Positions 21,827 through 36,786 of a stretch of DNA of 64,000 nucleotides are shown one piece after another; the first letter of the stretch is position 1; every line of letters starts with the position of its first letter. The notes below the pieces were generated by a model. The model worked only from the letters and a program-made list of their open reading frames with translations. It was not told where the DNA came from and made no database searches. The stretch is from Ganoderma boninense (taxonomy: Eukaryota > Basidiomycota > Agaricomycetes > Polyporales > Polyporaceae), in assembly GCA_002900995.3 (NCBI GenBank), contig CM035309.1:2300389-2364388 (forward strand), read 5' to 3'. The translations under genes and the position numbers were made by a program.

Positions 21827-22810
21827 ATGGCGAGTGCGAGCGCTGCAGCCCTTCCTGTCGGATCTGGCCCTCCTGTACCCGGCGCACCCATCGTGGCTCG
21901 AAGACGTATGCCAATCGGGGGAGCTAACGGTTCAGTTCTTCCCTCCGCTGTCGACGGTGCTCCCATAATGCATCTCGGTGCGCCTCCTTCACCGCGCTCT
22001 TACTCTTGTCCTTGACCAATCTCCTTGCCTCAGGCAAGCTCCCGCCTCGCCTCCCATGGCCAGATATCGGACGTCTGGCCAAGTGGTCTGTCTCCTCATT
22101 CAAATTCGGTTTCGGAGCAGAATGTTTGACCGACGAGGACCCTGATACCTTCTGGCAGTACGTCTCTCGTATCTTCATTCTCCTCACCCTTCACCTCTCC
22201 TCATGACCTTTCCTAGTTCCGATGGCCCACAACCACACTTCATTACCGTCGAGTTCCCACGCAAGGTAGCCATCCAAGTGCGTGCCCTCAGTTAGTTCAT
22301 CCTCGTGCTCCATGTTTAAGCCCCGCCGCACGCAGAAACTGTGTATGTATCTCAGCTTTCCACTCGACGATTCCTATACGCCTGCAACGATTGCCGTACG
22401 CGCCGGCACTGGGCTCGTAGACCTTCAAGACGTGCGAATCATGTCAGTTGAGAAGCCAGACGGGTGGATCACTTTCGACGTTTGCACAGAACCAAACGAA
22501 GACGGGGATGGATTGTGAGTTGCTGGTCCTCCATCTTTGGCCCCCATACTCACCCTTAGTTTGGGGCTCTAGCAAACATGTCGACGCTTATGTCATTCAG
22601 GTCATCATCATCGCAAACCATATGAATGGCAAGGATACCCATGTCCGGGGACTCAAGATTTTGGGGCCTGCCGAGTACGTCATTCCCATTTCAGCCGGTG
22701 TGATGACACACTGAGACAGGTGTCACTGTTGCAGGACAAAGCTGAAAGCATATGAAGAGCCATTCCCCTTTGTGGCACCGCGATTCCGGATGTATCAATG
22801 TATTCGATGA
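21827..22810 (+). CDS. APC10: APC10/DOC1-like anaphase-promoting complex subunit
   Basis: Subunit of the APC/C ubiquitin ligase that helps form the D-box receptor and gives processivity. The DOC domain is clear across five exons: AKWSVSSFKFGFGAECLTDE (22079-22140), DTFWQ, SDGPQPHFITVEFPRK (22216-22265), LCMYLSFPLDDSYTPATIAV, DGWITFDV, then YVIQVIIIANHMNGKDTHVR. The C-terminus reads APRFRMYQCIR, an Ile-Arg ending like the IR tail by which Apc10 docks on Cdc27/Apc3. The start is the ATG at 21827. The N-terminal 60 residues are low-complexity and not conserved. Confidence 0.93.
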
Positions 22811-23351
22811 GCCGAACTCGTAATCTGTACTTGTACTTGTACCATGGTTGTATAGCGGCGGCGTCGCATGCGACAGGGCTAAGTAACCTTGACAAATCTT
22901 TCTGTTATGGCACTGAATCAAAACCGCTCGAGTCGAATAAGCTTAGCCCCCTCCCGGACTCAAGACATAACGCTGATACCATGGCCAACTGGAGGCTTGA
23001 GTTTGAGTCCGCCAAGGCCATTGACTGGCGAAAAGTTTGTCCAACCCGAAGTCCTCAGCCAGCCCTGAAGAGGTTATAGTACTCTAGTATATTAACACAA
23101 AGTGCGACATTACAAACAAGGTGATGTCGGCAGCTAAATCTACAGTTCCATCCGCTGCTCAAGATCGCAGAGCTGCAAAAGACAACGACAATTATGACAG
23201 ATACTATGTACGATGGAGATAGCGACTGGCCACACCCAAAGTCCGCAGATCACATACTGCGTCAACGAGTGTTCGGCCGAGACATCAAACAGAATGGCAG
23301 CCGCAACCGACCTGCGCGCGGTTGCTCTTGACGAGCTGCCCAATGGACGGC
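22811..23351. other. convergent 3' region between APC10 and the PHD protein
   Basis: 540 bp holding the 3' ends of two convergent genes. Nothing else recognisable. Confidence 0.5.
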
Positions 23352-26300
23352 TCAGCGGAATGGTTGCCCTGTAAGAGGATCTATGTTGGTCGGTGGTGCC
23401 TGAATGTGAGGGTATGAGTGATGTGCTTGGGAGGATGTCGGTGAGTGCTGTCCATACGAAGACGATTGTGAAGGCCAGCCCGAGCCGTTGCTGCTGTACC
23501 GACTGTTTCCATCGTGCATGAATGCGAGCGACTGGGCTGCTTCTTGTACCGCGAGGTGGTTCGCACCGTGGTATCCATTTGACGTCGACGCTTGCCAGCG
23601 GGAGCTTGACATCGAACCGGAAGGTTCATGCAATCCATTGAACTGGGACAAATTTGAGGAGGGAGGATGATTCTAATAAGCCTTATCAGCAATGCAACCT
23701 TACAAGCCAGGTATGAAGAACCTACCGTATATGAAGAAGGCATGCGATTGTTCCCGTACACACTGCCATTGGGTAGGTACTGAGGATGAAAGTGCGAGGA
23801 TTGCATGTGTCCCGACATTTGCTCCTGCGTCGTACCGTAGCCATTGCTGCTGCTACTCCAGGACCCCTGAGAGGCAACGGGAGCGGCACGAGACAGCCCC
23901 CGCTGGTCAGGCTGGTAATGATTGAAGGACATTCCAGCGTTTGGATATGTCCTCGCATAGGGAACCTGAGGGGAGCTGCTGGACAAGTACTGTTGTTGAG
24001 AATACCCGATTCCATTCTCGACGGGTGATCGGTGTCCGTAACGCGAGTCGGGCTGCGAGTATGTCTCGCCAGGTTTCTGAAGAAGAATTGAACCCCGAGC
24101 ACCTTGCCAAGCATATTGCTGTTGGCGGGCAGCGTGACCTTGGACTCCGTGGCCACCATATGAGCCACCGTTGAGAACGCGCTGACGACAGCGTCCACAG
24201 AAGAACTGTTGCTTCTCCCAGTCACGTCTAGGGCGACCTGCTCGGTGGTCAATCAAGTCATGGCATGCAATGTGCTGCCAACGGTTGCAGGAGCCACAAG
24301 AGACCATAGGTAATCCGTCATCCTACAGAACAATTTGAACTTCAGTCATTGTAGGGGAAGGGACAGCACCTACCACGTTGACGCCATGTTTCTGGCATAC
24401 TTCACAGTCAAGAATCCAATCGGGTGTCCGTACGCCGTTGGGAGTAACGACGCGGCTAGGCAGCACAGAGCTGGATAGAGTGGTGCCATTCGCCGACGGT
24501 GTTGCTGTGGATCTCGCCGCAGCTGCCTCTTCTCTGTGCCATTGCGTCATCACATTAGCCCCGCAACTCTCAGAAACTACTTGAACCTTACGTACCGTTC
24601 CTGACGCTCAGCCTTCGCTCGTGCCCTTGCCTCGCGTGCGTCGCGCTCCTTTGCGCGGTCGTCGCGTGCCCGTTCGCGCTTGGCTCGTTCGGTATCCTCT
24701 TTCTTCCGCCGAGCCTCCTGACGTCGAGAGCGCGCGAGCTTCTCTTCTTCCTCCGCCTTCTTCTTCGCAGCTGCGCGAGCTTCTTCTTTCTCGCTCTCCT
24801 TCAACGCTATACGTGAGGACCGCTTCCGGTGAACGACAGCTTCTTCCATGCGTCGTCGCTTTTCCGCTTCCTGTTAGAATGGGATTCACGGTAAGTGGTC
24901 GTGGAATATCGCAAAAAAAAAGGCTAAGGACACACCCTCAGATCTGCTGTTACAAGTGGGACGATGTTCTGGGTGAGCATCTTGCACAGCGCCTTCTCGA
25001 GGTAATGCGTCGCTTTCTCGAAAGGATCAGCAATGTGCTCCCATTCAATGAGCGTGATTGCAATCTGTCATTCCGTTAGTGCCCACAATAATTTTTTACA
25101 GTAAGGTTAACCTCACCGCTTCCCATTCCGACAAAATCAGGAGGTAATGGCGCAAGCAACTCGGTATCCTGTTCCTCTACTTCGTGCACAACCTCTTTTG
25201 CGCGTGGTGGCTCGAACTGTTTAGCCGCGGTAGACTGTCGGCTGCGCCTGCTGGATCTCCTGACGCCTACAGCTGGCTTGCGAGCACCCCTGGGTCGCGG
25301 TTTGGACGCTTCCTCTTCCGCAGCGTCAGGCTCATCCTGGTCGGAAAGGTCGGTGAGGTCGCTGTCACTACCACTCTCTAGGCCAGCTTTCTGGAAGAGG
25401 GCACTATCGTCTCCAACTCCGTTGACAGCCTGCTCCTCCGGCCCCTCCGCCTCTCCATCGTTCTGCTCTACCTCATCAGCCTTGTCCGCTACGCCTCCCG
25501 TCTCCTCAACCTGCTCTTGTTCTACCTCAGGTTCCGACTCTCTGGCATCGTCTTCTGCCCCTTCGACCTCATCGTCATCCGGCTCCTGGCGTGCCTTGCC
25601 TCGACTGCTCCGCGTGCGCGCTCTTGTACGCCTTGACGGGAAGGCAGACTCTTGGAGCCATTCGTCAGGAACCTGCTGCCACTCATCGTCGCTGTCCTCG
25701 TCCTCCACCGTCTTGCCCGCATGGCGTAAACGTGCACTAATCCGAGTGCCCAATGCACGCTTCGCGGGACTGGTAGGCGCACGAGCGGACTTGCGAGGAC
25801 TCGAGCGTTGGAGGGCGGCCGTCTGGCGTTGAAACTCAGCAAGCTCCTTCGCCTGAAGATCGAGCTTCTTGTTCGCCTGGACCTTTGCAGCGCGTGTGCT
25901 CTTGCCAGCAGAGATGACTTCGGTCTCATGACCGGATGACTTGCCTGCGCGACGAGAGGCGCGAGTCGCGCGACCGTTGGTTTGTGACTGAGTGTGAGAT
26001 CGCGAGGCCGAGGATTTTGACTGCGACTGGGTGCGAGATCGCTTAGAACGAGTAACGGGCTCGTCTTCCTCTTCATCAGACGAGGGCTCCGAGACCTTTG
26101 CGCGTTTCTTGGGTGTGGCAGCAGGACGCTTGCGTTTGAGGTTGCGACTTCGTGGCTGCTTGGGCGGAACGCGTTGAATCCATAGGCGGTCAGCTAAAAA
26201 GGTCGACAAATGAGTAGGTAGGGAAAGAGGATTTGGGTCAAGGACGCACGTCCGATCAACCAGTACGCATTCGTCTTAGCATCGTAGCCGATTGGTTCAA

Positions 26301-27341
26301 TGCGCTATTGGAATGCAGTTTGTTGAACTCATGAGAAATCTTAGTAGCATAGGGATGGAACTCACCCAGTTTGCCCCGTCGTCGTCGTCCTTCATCAACT
26401 GTCGTAGTCTGTAGGGGTTCTGGAACTGCCACTCGGTGAGGAGGTGGAGTGAATCGAGCTTCTCCAACATAGGAAGGTCGAGCCAATCTTTGCTCTCTTC
26501 CTCATCCGCATCCTCGTCCTCTTTCGCCGTCGAAGGTTCAACTACGTAACCATCGTTCTCCTGCTTAGGGATCTTCACGTCCTCCTCCTCCCGCTCAGCC
26601 TTGGGCTCCAGACGGGACTCATCGTCCTCGTCTTTGGTAGCGGCCACGATGGCGTCGTGAACTTGATCCGGAGCCCGGTCTGTGTCCATGGTGTCGTTTG
26701 CAGGATCGGATTGAGGGTCGGGGGCGTCCTCGTTTGCTTCTTCCTCGTCATTCTCGGAGGGAGAGACGGAGGACTCACGGGAGGGAACCTTGGGTTCAGG
26801 ACCAATAGGGTTCGCAGCAGGGTCACGACGGAGGTACTGTCTACGGAGGGCGGTTTGCCAGTTGTCGATGCTGGAGAGAGGGAGGGAGGTCAGGGAGTAA
26901 GCGCTGGGTGAGTTGGAGGGGGGACTGACTTCAATTTGCGGTCCTGGGAGAGCGTATAGAGAAGGCGATGCATGATGCGGGGGAGGTAGAGGTTGGTACC
27001 CCGTGCGAGGTCGTCCTCGACGTCCTGGGGGGTGGGGGACGCGTCAGAAGGAGCCGGAGGAGTTGAGGGGGCAAGGGGTGGGCAAACGACGCGTGGAGGA
27101 GGGCGAAGGGGGGCGAGAAACGGGGAACACTTACTGAGAGGAAGACGTCGGGGACGGCGAGGAGGGGAGCAAAGGTGTAGAAAAACTGGGAGAAGTTGGC
27201 CCATTTCCAATGGCGGCGGAGGATGGTGAGGTTGTCGGCCCAGATAGGGTCATGTTGGGCAAGGGCCTCGAGGTCGCGCGGGGGAGGGGGCAAGGGAGCG
27301 GGGGGCGCGGGTGTGGCGGGAGTCGCGGTGCGTCGAGGCAT
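23352..27341 (-). CDS. DDT/WHIM/PHD-finger chromatin-remodelling accessory protein
   Basis: A large nuclear protein on several exons from the ATG at 27341. The N-terminal DDT-like helices read ILRRHWKWANFSQFFYTFAP and LPRIMHRLLYTLSQDRKL, then DNWQTALRRQYLRRDP. The WHIM motif follows: LRQLMKDDDDGANWRIEPIG with the YWLIDPDRLWIQR signature near 26250. Next comes a long basic and acidic region with Arg-Ser stretches, a charged coiled-coil (24849-24600), then a PHD finger: CEVCQKHG, MVSCGSCNRWQHIACHD, FFCGRC (24430-24190). The tail is Gln/Ser/Tyr-rich. DDT, WHIM and PHD together occur in ISWI-complex partners such as RSF1 and Acf1, so a nucleosome-spacing role is likely but inferred. The long ORFs on the plus strand here are shadows. 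Confidence 0.85.
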
Positions 27342-27680
27342 CGGAGGCACAGGCGTCCGACCTTTTTAGAGCACGCCGGAGATCAACCACGAGAGAGCCG
27401 ATCGCAGAGGCGACAGAGAGCTCGAGAGGAGGGGGGGAGAGGAGAGGAATAGACTGGGAGAGAAGGGCGGGGAGTGGACGAGGGGTTGCGGGCGGGGAGG
27501 GACGGCGGGCGGGGTGGTGACGGGCGAGGACGATGTCGACGGCGGCGGCGAGAGTCCGCTGAAGCCCGCGCCCTCCAGCCTTCCTTGTTTGCGTCCGCCA
27601 AACACTGCCCATATATGGTCTTATCCCCCAGGCTAAGCACTTATCCGCCGCAATTAATTCGATTAAAAACTGGGTACAGC

Positions 27681-28518
27681 CTAACTACCCCCCGACTCAG
27701 TCTCAGGTTGCGCCTTCCTCAGCTTCTTCTTGAGCCGTGCTCGCGTCGACTTGCTCAGTTTCCGGACTGCCGGTGGCTGGTAGCTGGAAGGGGGCTCAGT
27801 TGAGGGGCGGCCGCAAAGGCATTGAAAGGACACGCACGTGACACCATTGCGGATCAGGTCTGGGATTTGGTTTCGACAGAGGGTGACGCGCATGAACGCG
27901 ACCTTCTTCTGCTTCAAGCTGCGGAGTGCATGTCATGTAAGATGTGCGCAAAGAAAGAAAGAAGAACTAGGGGACACGCACTGATTCCGTCCCTGAAGGG
28001 CGTGTGCAAGCGACTCTATTCGGGCCTGGTCTTCGTCCACGGTGCCGTCGAGAAGGCCTTGGTGTTCCAAGTCTCCAATTTCGTTATATTGGTGGAGTCC
28101 AGATAGAGAGCCTGCCTGGGCTAGTGCGGGGTCGAGTGTCTTGAGATATTCTCGCTTGATGATCTCGACGACGGAGACGAGGCGGGGGATGGTGGCCATG
28201 GATGGATGCAGCCGGTTAGGTTTTGGTCCATTCTGAGGAGTGTTGAGAGGGAGTGCACCATGCTGTGGTTCGCTATGGTCGTGTGGAAGAGGCTCTCTGG
28301 GCTTGGATGAGGGAGGAAGGGTGTGGAGGACGAGAGGAACGTCGTGATGATTCTGTGGAAGCACTCGACGTTGAGCATGTGGAAACAGGGATGTATGAAG
28401 GCACACGGACCTGGAAGTGGTCGAGGGCGAAAGTGACCCAGTTTTTCAATTTCCCGCTGCTTGTGATTCTGATTTCGTGGGCGGTTGAGGACCCTCCGTC
28501 ACGATCCGAGTCCGACAT
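27681..28518 (-). CDS. Alba-domain protein, Rpp20/Rpp25 (RNase P/MRP)-like
   Basis: From the ATG at 28518: EIRITSSGKLKNWVTFALDH, an Alba first strand and helix. After an intron comes NHHDVPLVLHTLP, an insert, then RLVSVVEIIKREYLKTL, which matches the Alba second helix. The final strands are VAFMRVTLCRNQIPDLIRNG in the next exon. The C-terminus is basic (KSTRARLKKKLRK). Alba-fold proteins of this size in eukaryotes are RNA-binding subunits of RNase P and RNase MRP. The assignment to Rpp20/25-like is inference; a general Alba RNA-binding protein is the alternative. It is divergent from the UBX gene. Confidence 0.75.
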
Positions 28519-28828
28519 GAGGGGGCGGAGAGAGATTACAGTGTAAATGGCAAATAGTGATTGGTATGGGGAGATTGCGCGGAAGGAGAAGAGGTGGACG
28601 TAGTTGGAGGGAGGGTGGCACGGTGGTCGCGCGTGCTGAGTCGCGATGTGGACTTGGACGCGACTGTGGCTGAGCGCTGAGCGCTGCCCGGGCGGTCTGC
28701 CGGGCCGGGTCGAGTGCTACTTGCTGTACTGGGCATGGCGTTGCTGAGCAGCCCCGCGTCAAGGGCGAGTTGCGTGTGGCTTACGACGCTCATCCCCGTC
28801 TCCTTGCTCTTGAACCCGATCGCAGCAA
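28519..28828. promoter_or_regulatory. divergent promoter region Alba-like / UBX gene
   Basis: 310 bp between two divergent start codons, G/C-skewed with CT-rich tracts. No specific sites called. Confidence 0.45.
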
Positions 28829-29967
28829 ATGTCCGAGTCTCCTGCCCTTTCTCCTGCTCCAGCCCCGTCCACCGCTCCCCAACATCCCGCCCCAGAGCAA
28901 CCCGAGAAGCCAGCCTTCAGGTACTTCCGCGCCCCGACCTCTGCCCAACAGCCCCGCCGTATGTCTCCTCCTTCATCCCCTCAATCTCTGCTCGTCTCAT
29001 CACCCGTATGCATCCCTTGCTGAACGTCCTTCTGTATCACACCCCTCTTTCTCGTGCCCTACTCTCCTCCGCCTACCCTTCCCAACCCTCCGGTCGATAG
29101 TCGACGTCCCCGATTCCTTCTTCGATGCCACCGCCTCCGACGTTCGTGCTCAACAAGCCTCTCTCACCGCCAGAAGCAACGCACTCCAGAATGCTCCCTT
29201 GAGAACAGCCTCCATGCGCGACGCAGACGACAAGAAGCGCAGAGCACGCTGGCCACAGGTCCGCCACCCTTCCTTCCCCTCCTCCCCCAGCTTTGCCCTT
29301 TAATATCTCATTCCTCACCGAATAGACAACGATCAGGGTGCGCTTCCCAGATCGCACGGTTCTCGAAAAATCCTTTCCTTCAACCGACAACATCAAGTCC
29401 GTATATGCCTTTGTCCGCGGCTCCCTCAGAGACGATGTCAAGCCGATAAAGTTTGTACTATGTGAGCCCTTATCCTCGTGCCTCTCTTCAGCTCTCATAT
29501 AACTATGTTTGTCTCCCGAGCAAGACCAGTCACCTCCCAAACGTGAATACAAGGTCTCCGATCCCGCCGTCCGCAACCTCTCCCTCGCAGAGCTCGACTT
29601 CGCCCCATCGTCCTTGCTCATGCTCCAGTTCGAGGATGACAGCTTCAATCGTACGTCACGGATCACCCACTCGCCTCTTGTCCCACCAATACCAATATTT
29701 TGACTTCTCTACAGACCAGAACATCCCTGCGCCTCTCGATGCGTCTGTCCTGGCAGTCATCGAAGACTTCCCCGTACCCAGGACATTCGAAGGTACTGCC
29801 ACACCAGAGGACAAGGCCGATGGTGGCAAGACCCGCAGTAACTTCTCCTTCGGCAAGAAGGATGAGCATGGGGAGCGCAAGCTACCAAAGTGGTTGAAGC
29901 TTGGACCCAGTACGCACTCCATTGGCCTTCCCATCTCATCGCTGGCTTACCACATGCTTTAGAATAG
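28829..29967 (+). CDS. UBX-domain Cdc48/p97 adaptor, TUG/ASPSCR1-like
   Basis: The N-terminal segment is Pro/Ala-rich (from the ATG at 28829), then DSFFDATASDVRAQQASL, a stretch typical of the TUG/ASPSCR1/Ubx4 group just ahead of the UBX domain. The UBX fold reads TTIRVRFPDRTVLEKSFPST, VYAFVRGSLRDDVKPIKF, then after an intron VRNLSLAELDFAPSSLLML. The usual p97-binding FPR loop appears as FPDR here. The C-terminus is acidic then basic (KKDEHGERKLPKWLKLGPK). The last exon is only five bases, with the stop at 29965-29967. Compared with human ASPSCR1 the N-terminal ubiquitin-like domain seems absent, or lies in an exon I could not see. Confidence 0.85.
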
Positions 29968-30088
29968 ACTTCTTGGTGGCGCGCGGTGGCGCGATGTCAT
30001 TACATTGTACACTAGGTCGAGTTGCTATCGTCGGACATCTCATATACCAGAACAAAACTCGCGTGCTTCATCCTGAACTACCTCGGTC

Positions 30089-31287
30089 TTACAACTTGTT
30101 TTGCACCTTGCTCTCCGTCAACGCGTTGTCCCACAGAAACCTCACCGCCTCCTTCACCATCGCCGGCGAACACGTATGGCCGATTCCAGGCTCCACGAAG
30201 ACCTCCTTGATCCCGCCTTCCTCCTCCCCCACGTTCAACTTGTCCACGAAGCCTTCGGACGCGGTCCACGGTACGATCGGATCCTCCTTCCCGGACAAGA
30301 CCAAGATCTTCTTCCCACGATAGGGATTGGTATTATCGGAGGCAGTGTACGGGACATTGGCGGGGTCGTGGTGCTTCAGGTATTCGAGGAACGACTTGGG
30401 GAAGTATGGGGGCTCGATCGGCACGGAGGAGTCCTCCGCGCGACCGGACATCAATGCAAGATAATCCGGGCATCCTGGTGGCTTGTCAGCAAAGACAATT
30501 CAGGTTTTTGTTAGGCACTCACCAATGATTGGGATGCCCAGCTGGATCCTTGGCTCTGTTGGTCCCGGCATGAGAATCCACTCAGGGAAGGTGGGGAGAG
30601 AGGTCTCACCGTCCTTGAGGATGATCCAAGTCGAATGGCCACCGAGACTGATCCCAGAAATCAGCCACTGGGAGATCGTGCGCTCCTCGTTGGGGAACAG
30701 GTAGGACGGTAGAAAGTCGATGAGGAAGGAGACATCTAAGGAAGCTCCAGCTTCCCCACCCGTGTCAGTTGCGCAGCGTAATTTCAGATGGAGCTTAGAG
30801 GCACACTCTGAATAGCATACATATCGATGCTAAGGCAAATATTGAGACTGCCTCCTACAGAGATATAATTAAAAGAGACGGCTTACGCGTGGCGAGGGTT
30901 AGATTTGTTCGGGTCCTTGCTCCACGCCTCGTTGGCGAGACCATCGACCAACCGCGCTCCATGGTTCCTCTGGTCCTATAGGATGTACGGCCATGTTCCC
31001 TGACCCGCTCGAAAGCAACACGCAGTGCGAAGAGGGCTTACGAACGTAACGACCCACAAGTCATGAGCCTCCTTGCCCGCCTGCGCAGGGTCCCGCCGCC
31101 ACGTGCTGACCTCGTCGAGAAACGCCTTTGCGACGAGCTCAACGTGGTCCGCGCGGCTCATCCGACCGTGGAGGAGGAAGAGGATCGCGACCGGCTTTGG
31201 CGACGCGCTCTCCGTCTGCGAGTCTGCGTCGTCCAGAGAGAAGACGTTGAGGGTGATGCCCGCGATGACCACCGTGCGCTTCGACAT
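30089..31287 (-). CDS. alpha/beta-hydrolase fold protein
   Basis: From the ATG at 31287: ITLNVFSLDD, oxyanion region LFLLHGRMSRADHV, then DQRNHGARLVDGLANEAWSK, the nucleophile elbow ISGISLGGHS (Ser in GISLG), the acidic residue in LSGKEDPIVPW and the catalytic His in GIGHTCS. Four to five short introns interrupt it. It ends SKVQNKL with TAA at 30089-30091. The substrate is unknown; the triad supports an esterase or related serine hydrolase. No signal peptide is visible, so it is probably cytosolic. It is convergent with the UBX gene, only 121 bp away. Confidence 0.88.
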
Positions 31288-31862
31288 GGGAGGCTAAGCA
31301 GACCGGGTTGGAAGATCGGATCCAAGAGAGTGGGCAGGGTTGGTTAATTGTCAGGCCAGGTATACATGACAAAGTCCAGCTATAGTTAGAAGAACACGGG
31401 AACGCAAAGACGGAATTCCGCACCGGCTTGATGAGAAGCCGTCCAATCCACTTGAGTGTTTGCCATGCAGCCCCGAGATTGTACCCAAAGAGCATCCTAG
31501 TCTCAGTCGTCGCAGTCGCAAGACACAGCGCAGGATAGGTGGTGCACTCATCACTCCATGAAAAGTAGCTCTCGATCGTTCAGATTGCGGACTATGATGC
31601 AATGCGGATACAGACCACGGACATATGCACATGCTATTACGAGCTGCAAATCTAAAACGAATGCAACAAACATATTACTACCAGCTCGTCGCAGTGGGAT
31701 ATCAGTTTCTAGGGGAGGATGCTAGTGTCCAACACAACCACGCCACCTGCATGTGCCGTGCGCAAGCACAACACTGTACGCCAACGATAACGCTGGTGTC
31801 TACGTGCCATGCGCACGACGGGACGGAACGGATAAAGACCGCTCGACAATGTCAAGTCCATC
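31288..31862. other. promoter of hydrolase and 3' region of DBP2
   Basis: 575 bp. No gene seen. Confidence 0.45.
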
Positions 31863-34660
<2,798 letters not shown>

Positions 34661-35504
34661 TATGTTCAAGGAAAGAGAGAGGGAAGGGAGTAGAGGGGGA
34701 GAGAGAAGTCTATGGGGGGAAGGAGAGGGACGTCGCGGGGGGCGGAGGGGAAAAGATGGGGGATGGGAGCAAGGCGCGGAAGGGACACGGCTCGCCTATC
34801 TCCCCAAGCGTCTATTATTCAGCCCAAAATCTCCGACCCCGCTTATGTCAGCCCGCTCTTGTTTCAGGCTCAGGCTCAGGCTGTGCTCTCCAGGCTCCCC
34901 TCCACGCCAGAGTCCCGGCACGCACACCATTAATCCAGGGCATAACGCATACGATAGATTGTCGGGAAACGACTACTGCATACCATGCAGTACAATCCGT
35001 ATAGTAGCTAGACACTAACGAAACAGTAAGTACTAGTACCGCCATGCCGCAAGCAACTAAATGGTGGTGTGTCGTATCCGGATCCAAAGGCACCTACAAT
35101 CCATCTAATGCTAGTCCGAGGCTCCCTGGCCGATGCTAGCGTAAAGCGGCCTATCTGATATGTAATGTACTTGCGAACAGTGTGGGGAAGAGCAGAGGAA
35201 ACGAAGCACCAGTGATTAAACTTCAGGGAGCGTGACAGCCGTAGCAGCCTAGCAGACAAAAATCGCAAAAATACACGAAGGACAGCAGGTTTCGCGCCCT
35301 GACGAGAAGCAACTCCGAACAATAGCAGGTAACTCGCACCAGAATGTACGGGTACCATCTAATGTAGCGGCATCTTGTCCATCAGGATATACAGAGCGGT
35401 GGCACGAGCAAAATGAAACACAGCGCAGCAGCAAGGCGACGCAAGCAGTAGCGACAGCACGGAGACAAATGCGACAAAACAATAACAATGGAATGAAACA
35501 GACC
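34661..35504. other. DBP2 promoter and 3' region of GTPase gene
   Basis: About 840 bp, with a purine-rich plus-strand tract (34660-34780, so CT-rich on the DBP2 sense strand) just upstream of the DBP2 ATG. No further gene. Confidence 0.5.
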
Positions 35505-36786
35505 CTACATGACCACGCACTGGTCTCTCCGTCTCTTCTTGCTCTTCGGCTCTCCAGTGGGGTACTTCTTCCCCATCAGCGTGAGCAGCTCTTCAAATAC
35601 TTCGCTGATGTGCCATCCGTTCTTCGCCGAGGTCTCGTAGAACGACACGCCCCATTTCATGGCTAGTTCGTGTATCGTCTCGCTCGAGACTTCCCGCTCC
35701 CCTCTCTGCGTTCCAGGAAAGCACATCACAACCCGCGTGAGTGCGTGGATCTCATGTTTGTAAAACGAGACAAGCACTCACTAGGTCCATCTTGGTCCCT
35801 ACTACGACGATGGGGATGTTCTGAGGAAGACGACACATCGGATTAGCACCGCGCTGGCACGCTAAATAATAGCATGGAGCACACCTCGTCGCCATCCTTA
35901 ATTCTGTAGATCTCTTGCCGGATGTGGTCCACATCTTTCAAGGTGGCTTCCTGAGTCAAACTGTAGGAGGACGAGAAGCGCGTTCAGAGTCTGAATGCTC
36001 CACCTTTCCTCTGAAGCCAGTCGGGTTGCCCTGACCTGAACACCAATACGAATCCGATTCCCTTCTGTCTCTCAGTAGTCAGTCACTGGACCTCTCATCG
36101 ACCTCTGACGCAGCACACACCTGAATGTAACTTTCATTGATCCCCGTGAACTGCTCTACTCCCGCAGTGTCTACGACGTGAAGCTGCAATATAGTGTACC
36201 CAACGCACGCCGCACGCCGCAGGGACAAATGAGGTTCCCACCGGACGGAAAGAAGCACAAGAGTTACGTACAATGATATCGCGCTTCCCCAGGAAATCGA
36301 CGCTCAAGTCATACTCCTCTAAAAATCGCGCGACATGTCAGACCTATTCGATCTGTACATCGGACATGTTGGGAAGACGGGGAGACGTAAGACGCACCTT
36401 CGATGGTCGGGTCGTACTGCTCGAGGAAGACGTTCTTCCCATAACGCATTACGAGAGCGGACTTTCCGACACCTCCCGCTACATCCCGACCCCCGCACCC
36501 CACATTCCGTAAACGTCGACAATCGCATCCGATTTCGAAGTGACCCCAAAAGACAGATAGTCAGGAGACACGGGCTGGAATGTTTGATCACATGAGAGAT
36601 GAACTCACCTCCCAGGACGACGGCGGTATACCTGTGGCCGCTGGTGCTCCCCGTGTAATTTTCGATATGCGTTACACGCGAGCGAGCGGTCGGTGTAAGG
36701 ACAGGGGTAGGATTAGATGTGGATGTAGATGCAGACGAGGGTGTGGGGCGCCTCGGAGCAGAAGGAATCTGTCCGTCGCCGAGCAT
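35505..36786 (-). CDS. Ras-superfamily small GTPase, Rap/Rsr1-like, prenylated
   Basis: The start is Met at 36786 (MLGDGQIPSAPRR), giving an N-terminal extension of about 55 Ser/Thr/Pro-rich residues before the G domain. Motifs: P-loop VVLGAGGVGKSALVMRYG (an intron falls inside it), switch I EQYDPTIEEEYDL, switch II DTAGVEQFTGINESYIQ (Rap-like EQF), G4 VVVGTKMDL, G5 YETSAKNGW. The C-terminus is polybasic and ends CVVM, a CAAX box. So it is a membrane-anchored switch. Thr replaces the usual Asn of NKxD, and Val follows DTAG. Rsr1/Rap proteins set polarity sites; that role is inferred. An upstream start in the same frame is possible. Confidence 0.88.

Noticed and set aside
25278..25832. 184-residue plus-strand Ser-rich frame
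   Set aside because: Shadow of the Arg/Glu-rich region of the minus-strand DDT/PHD gene.
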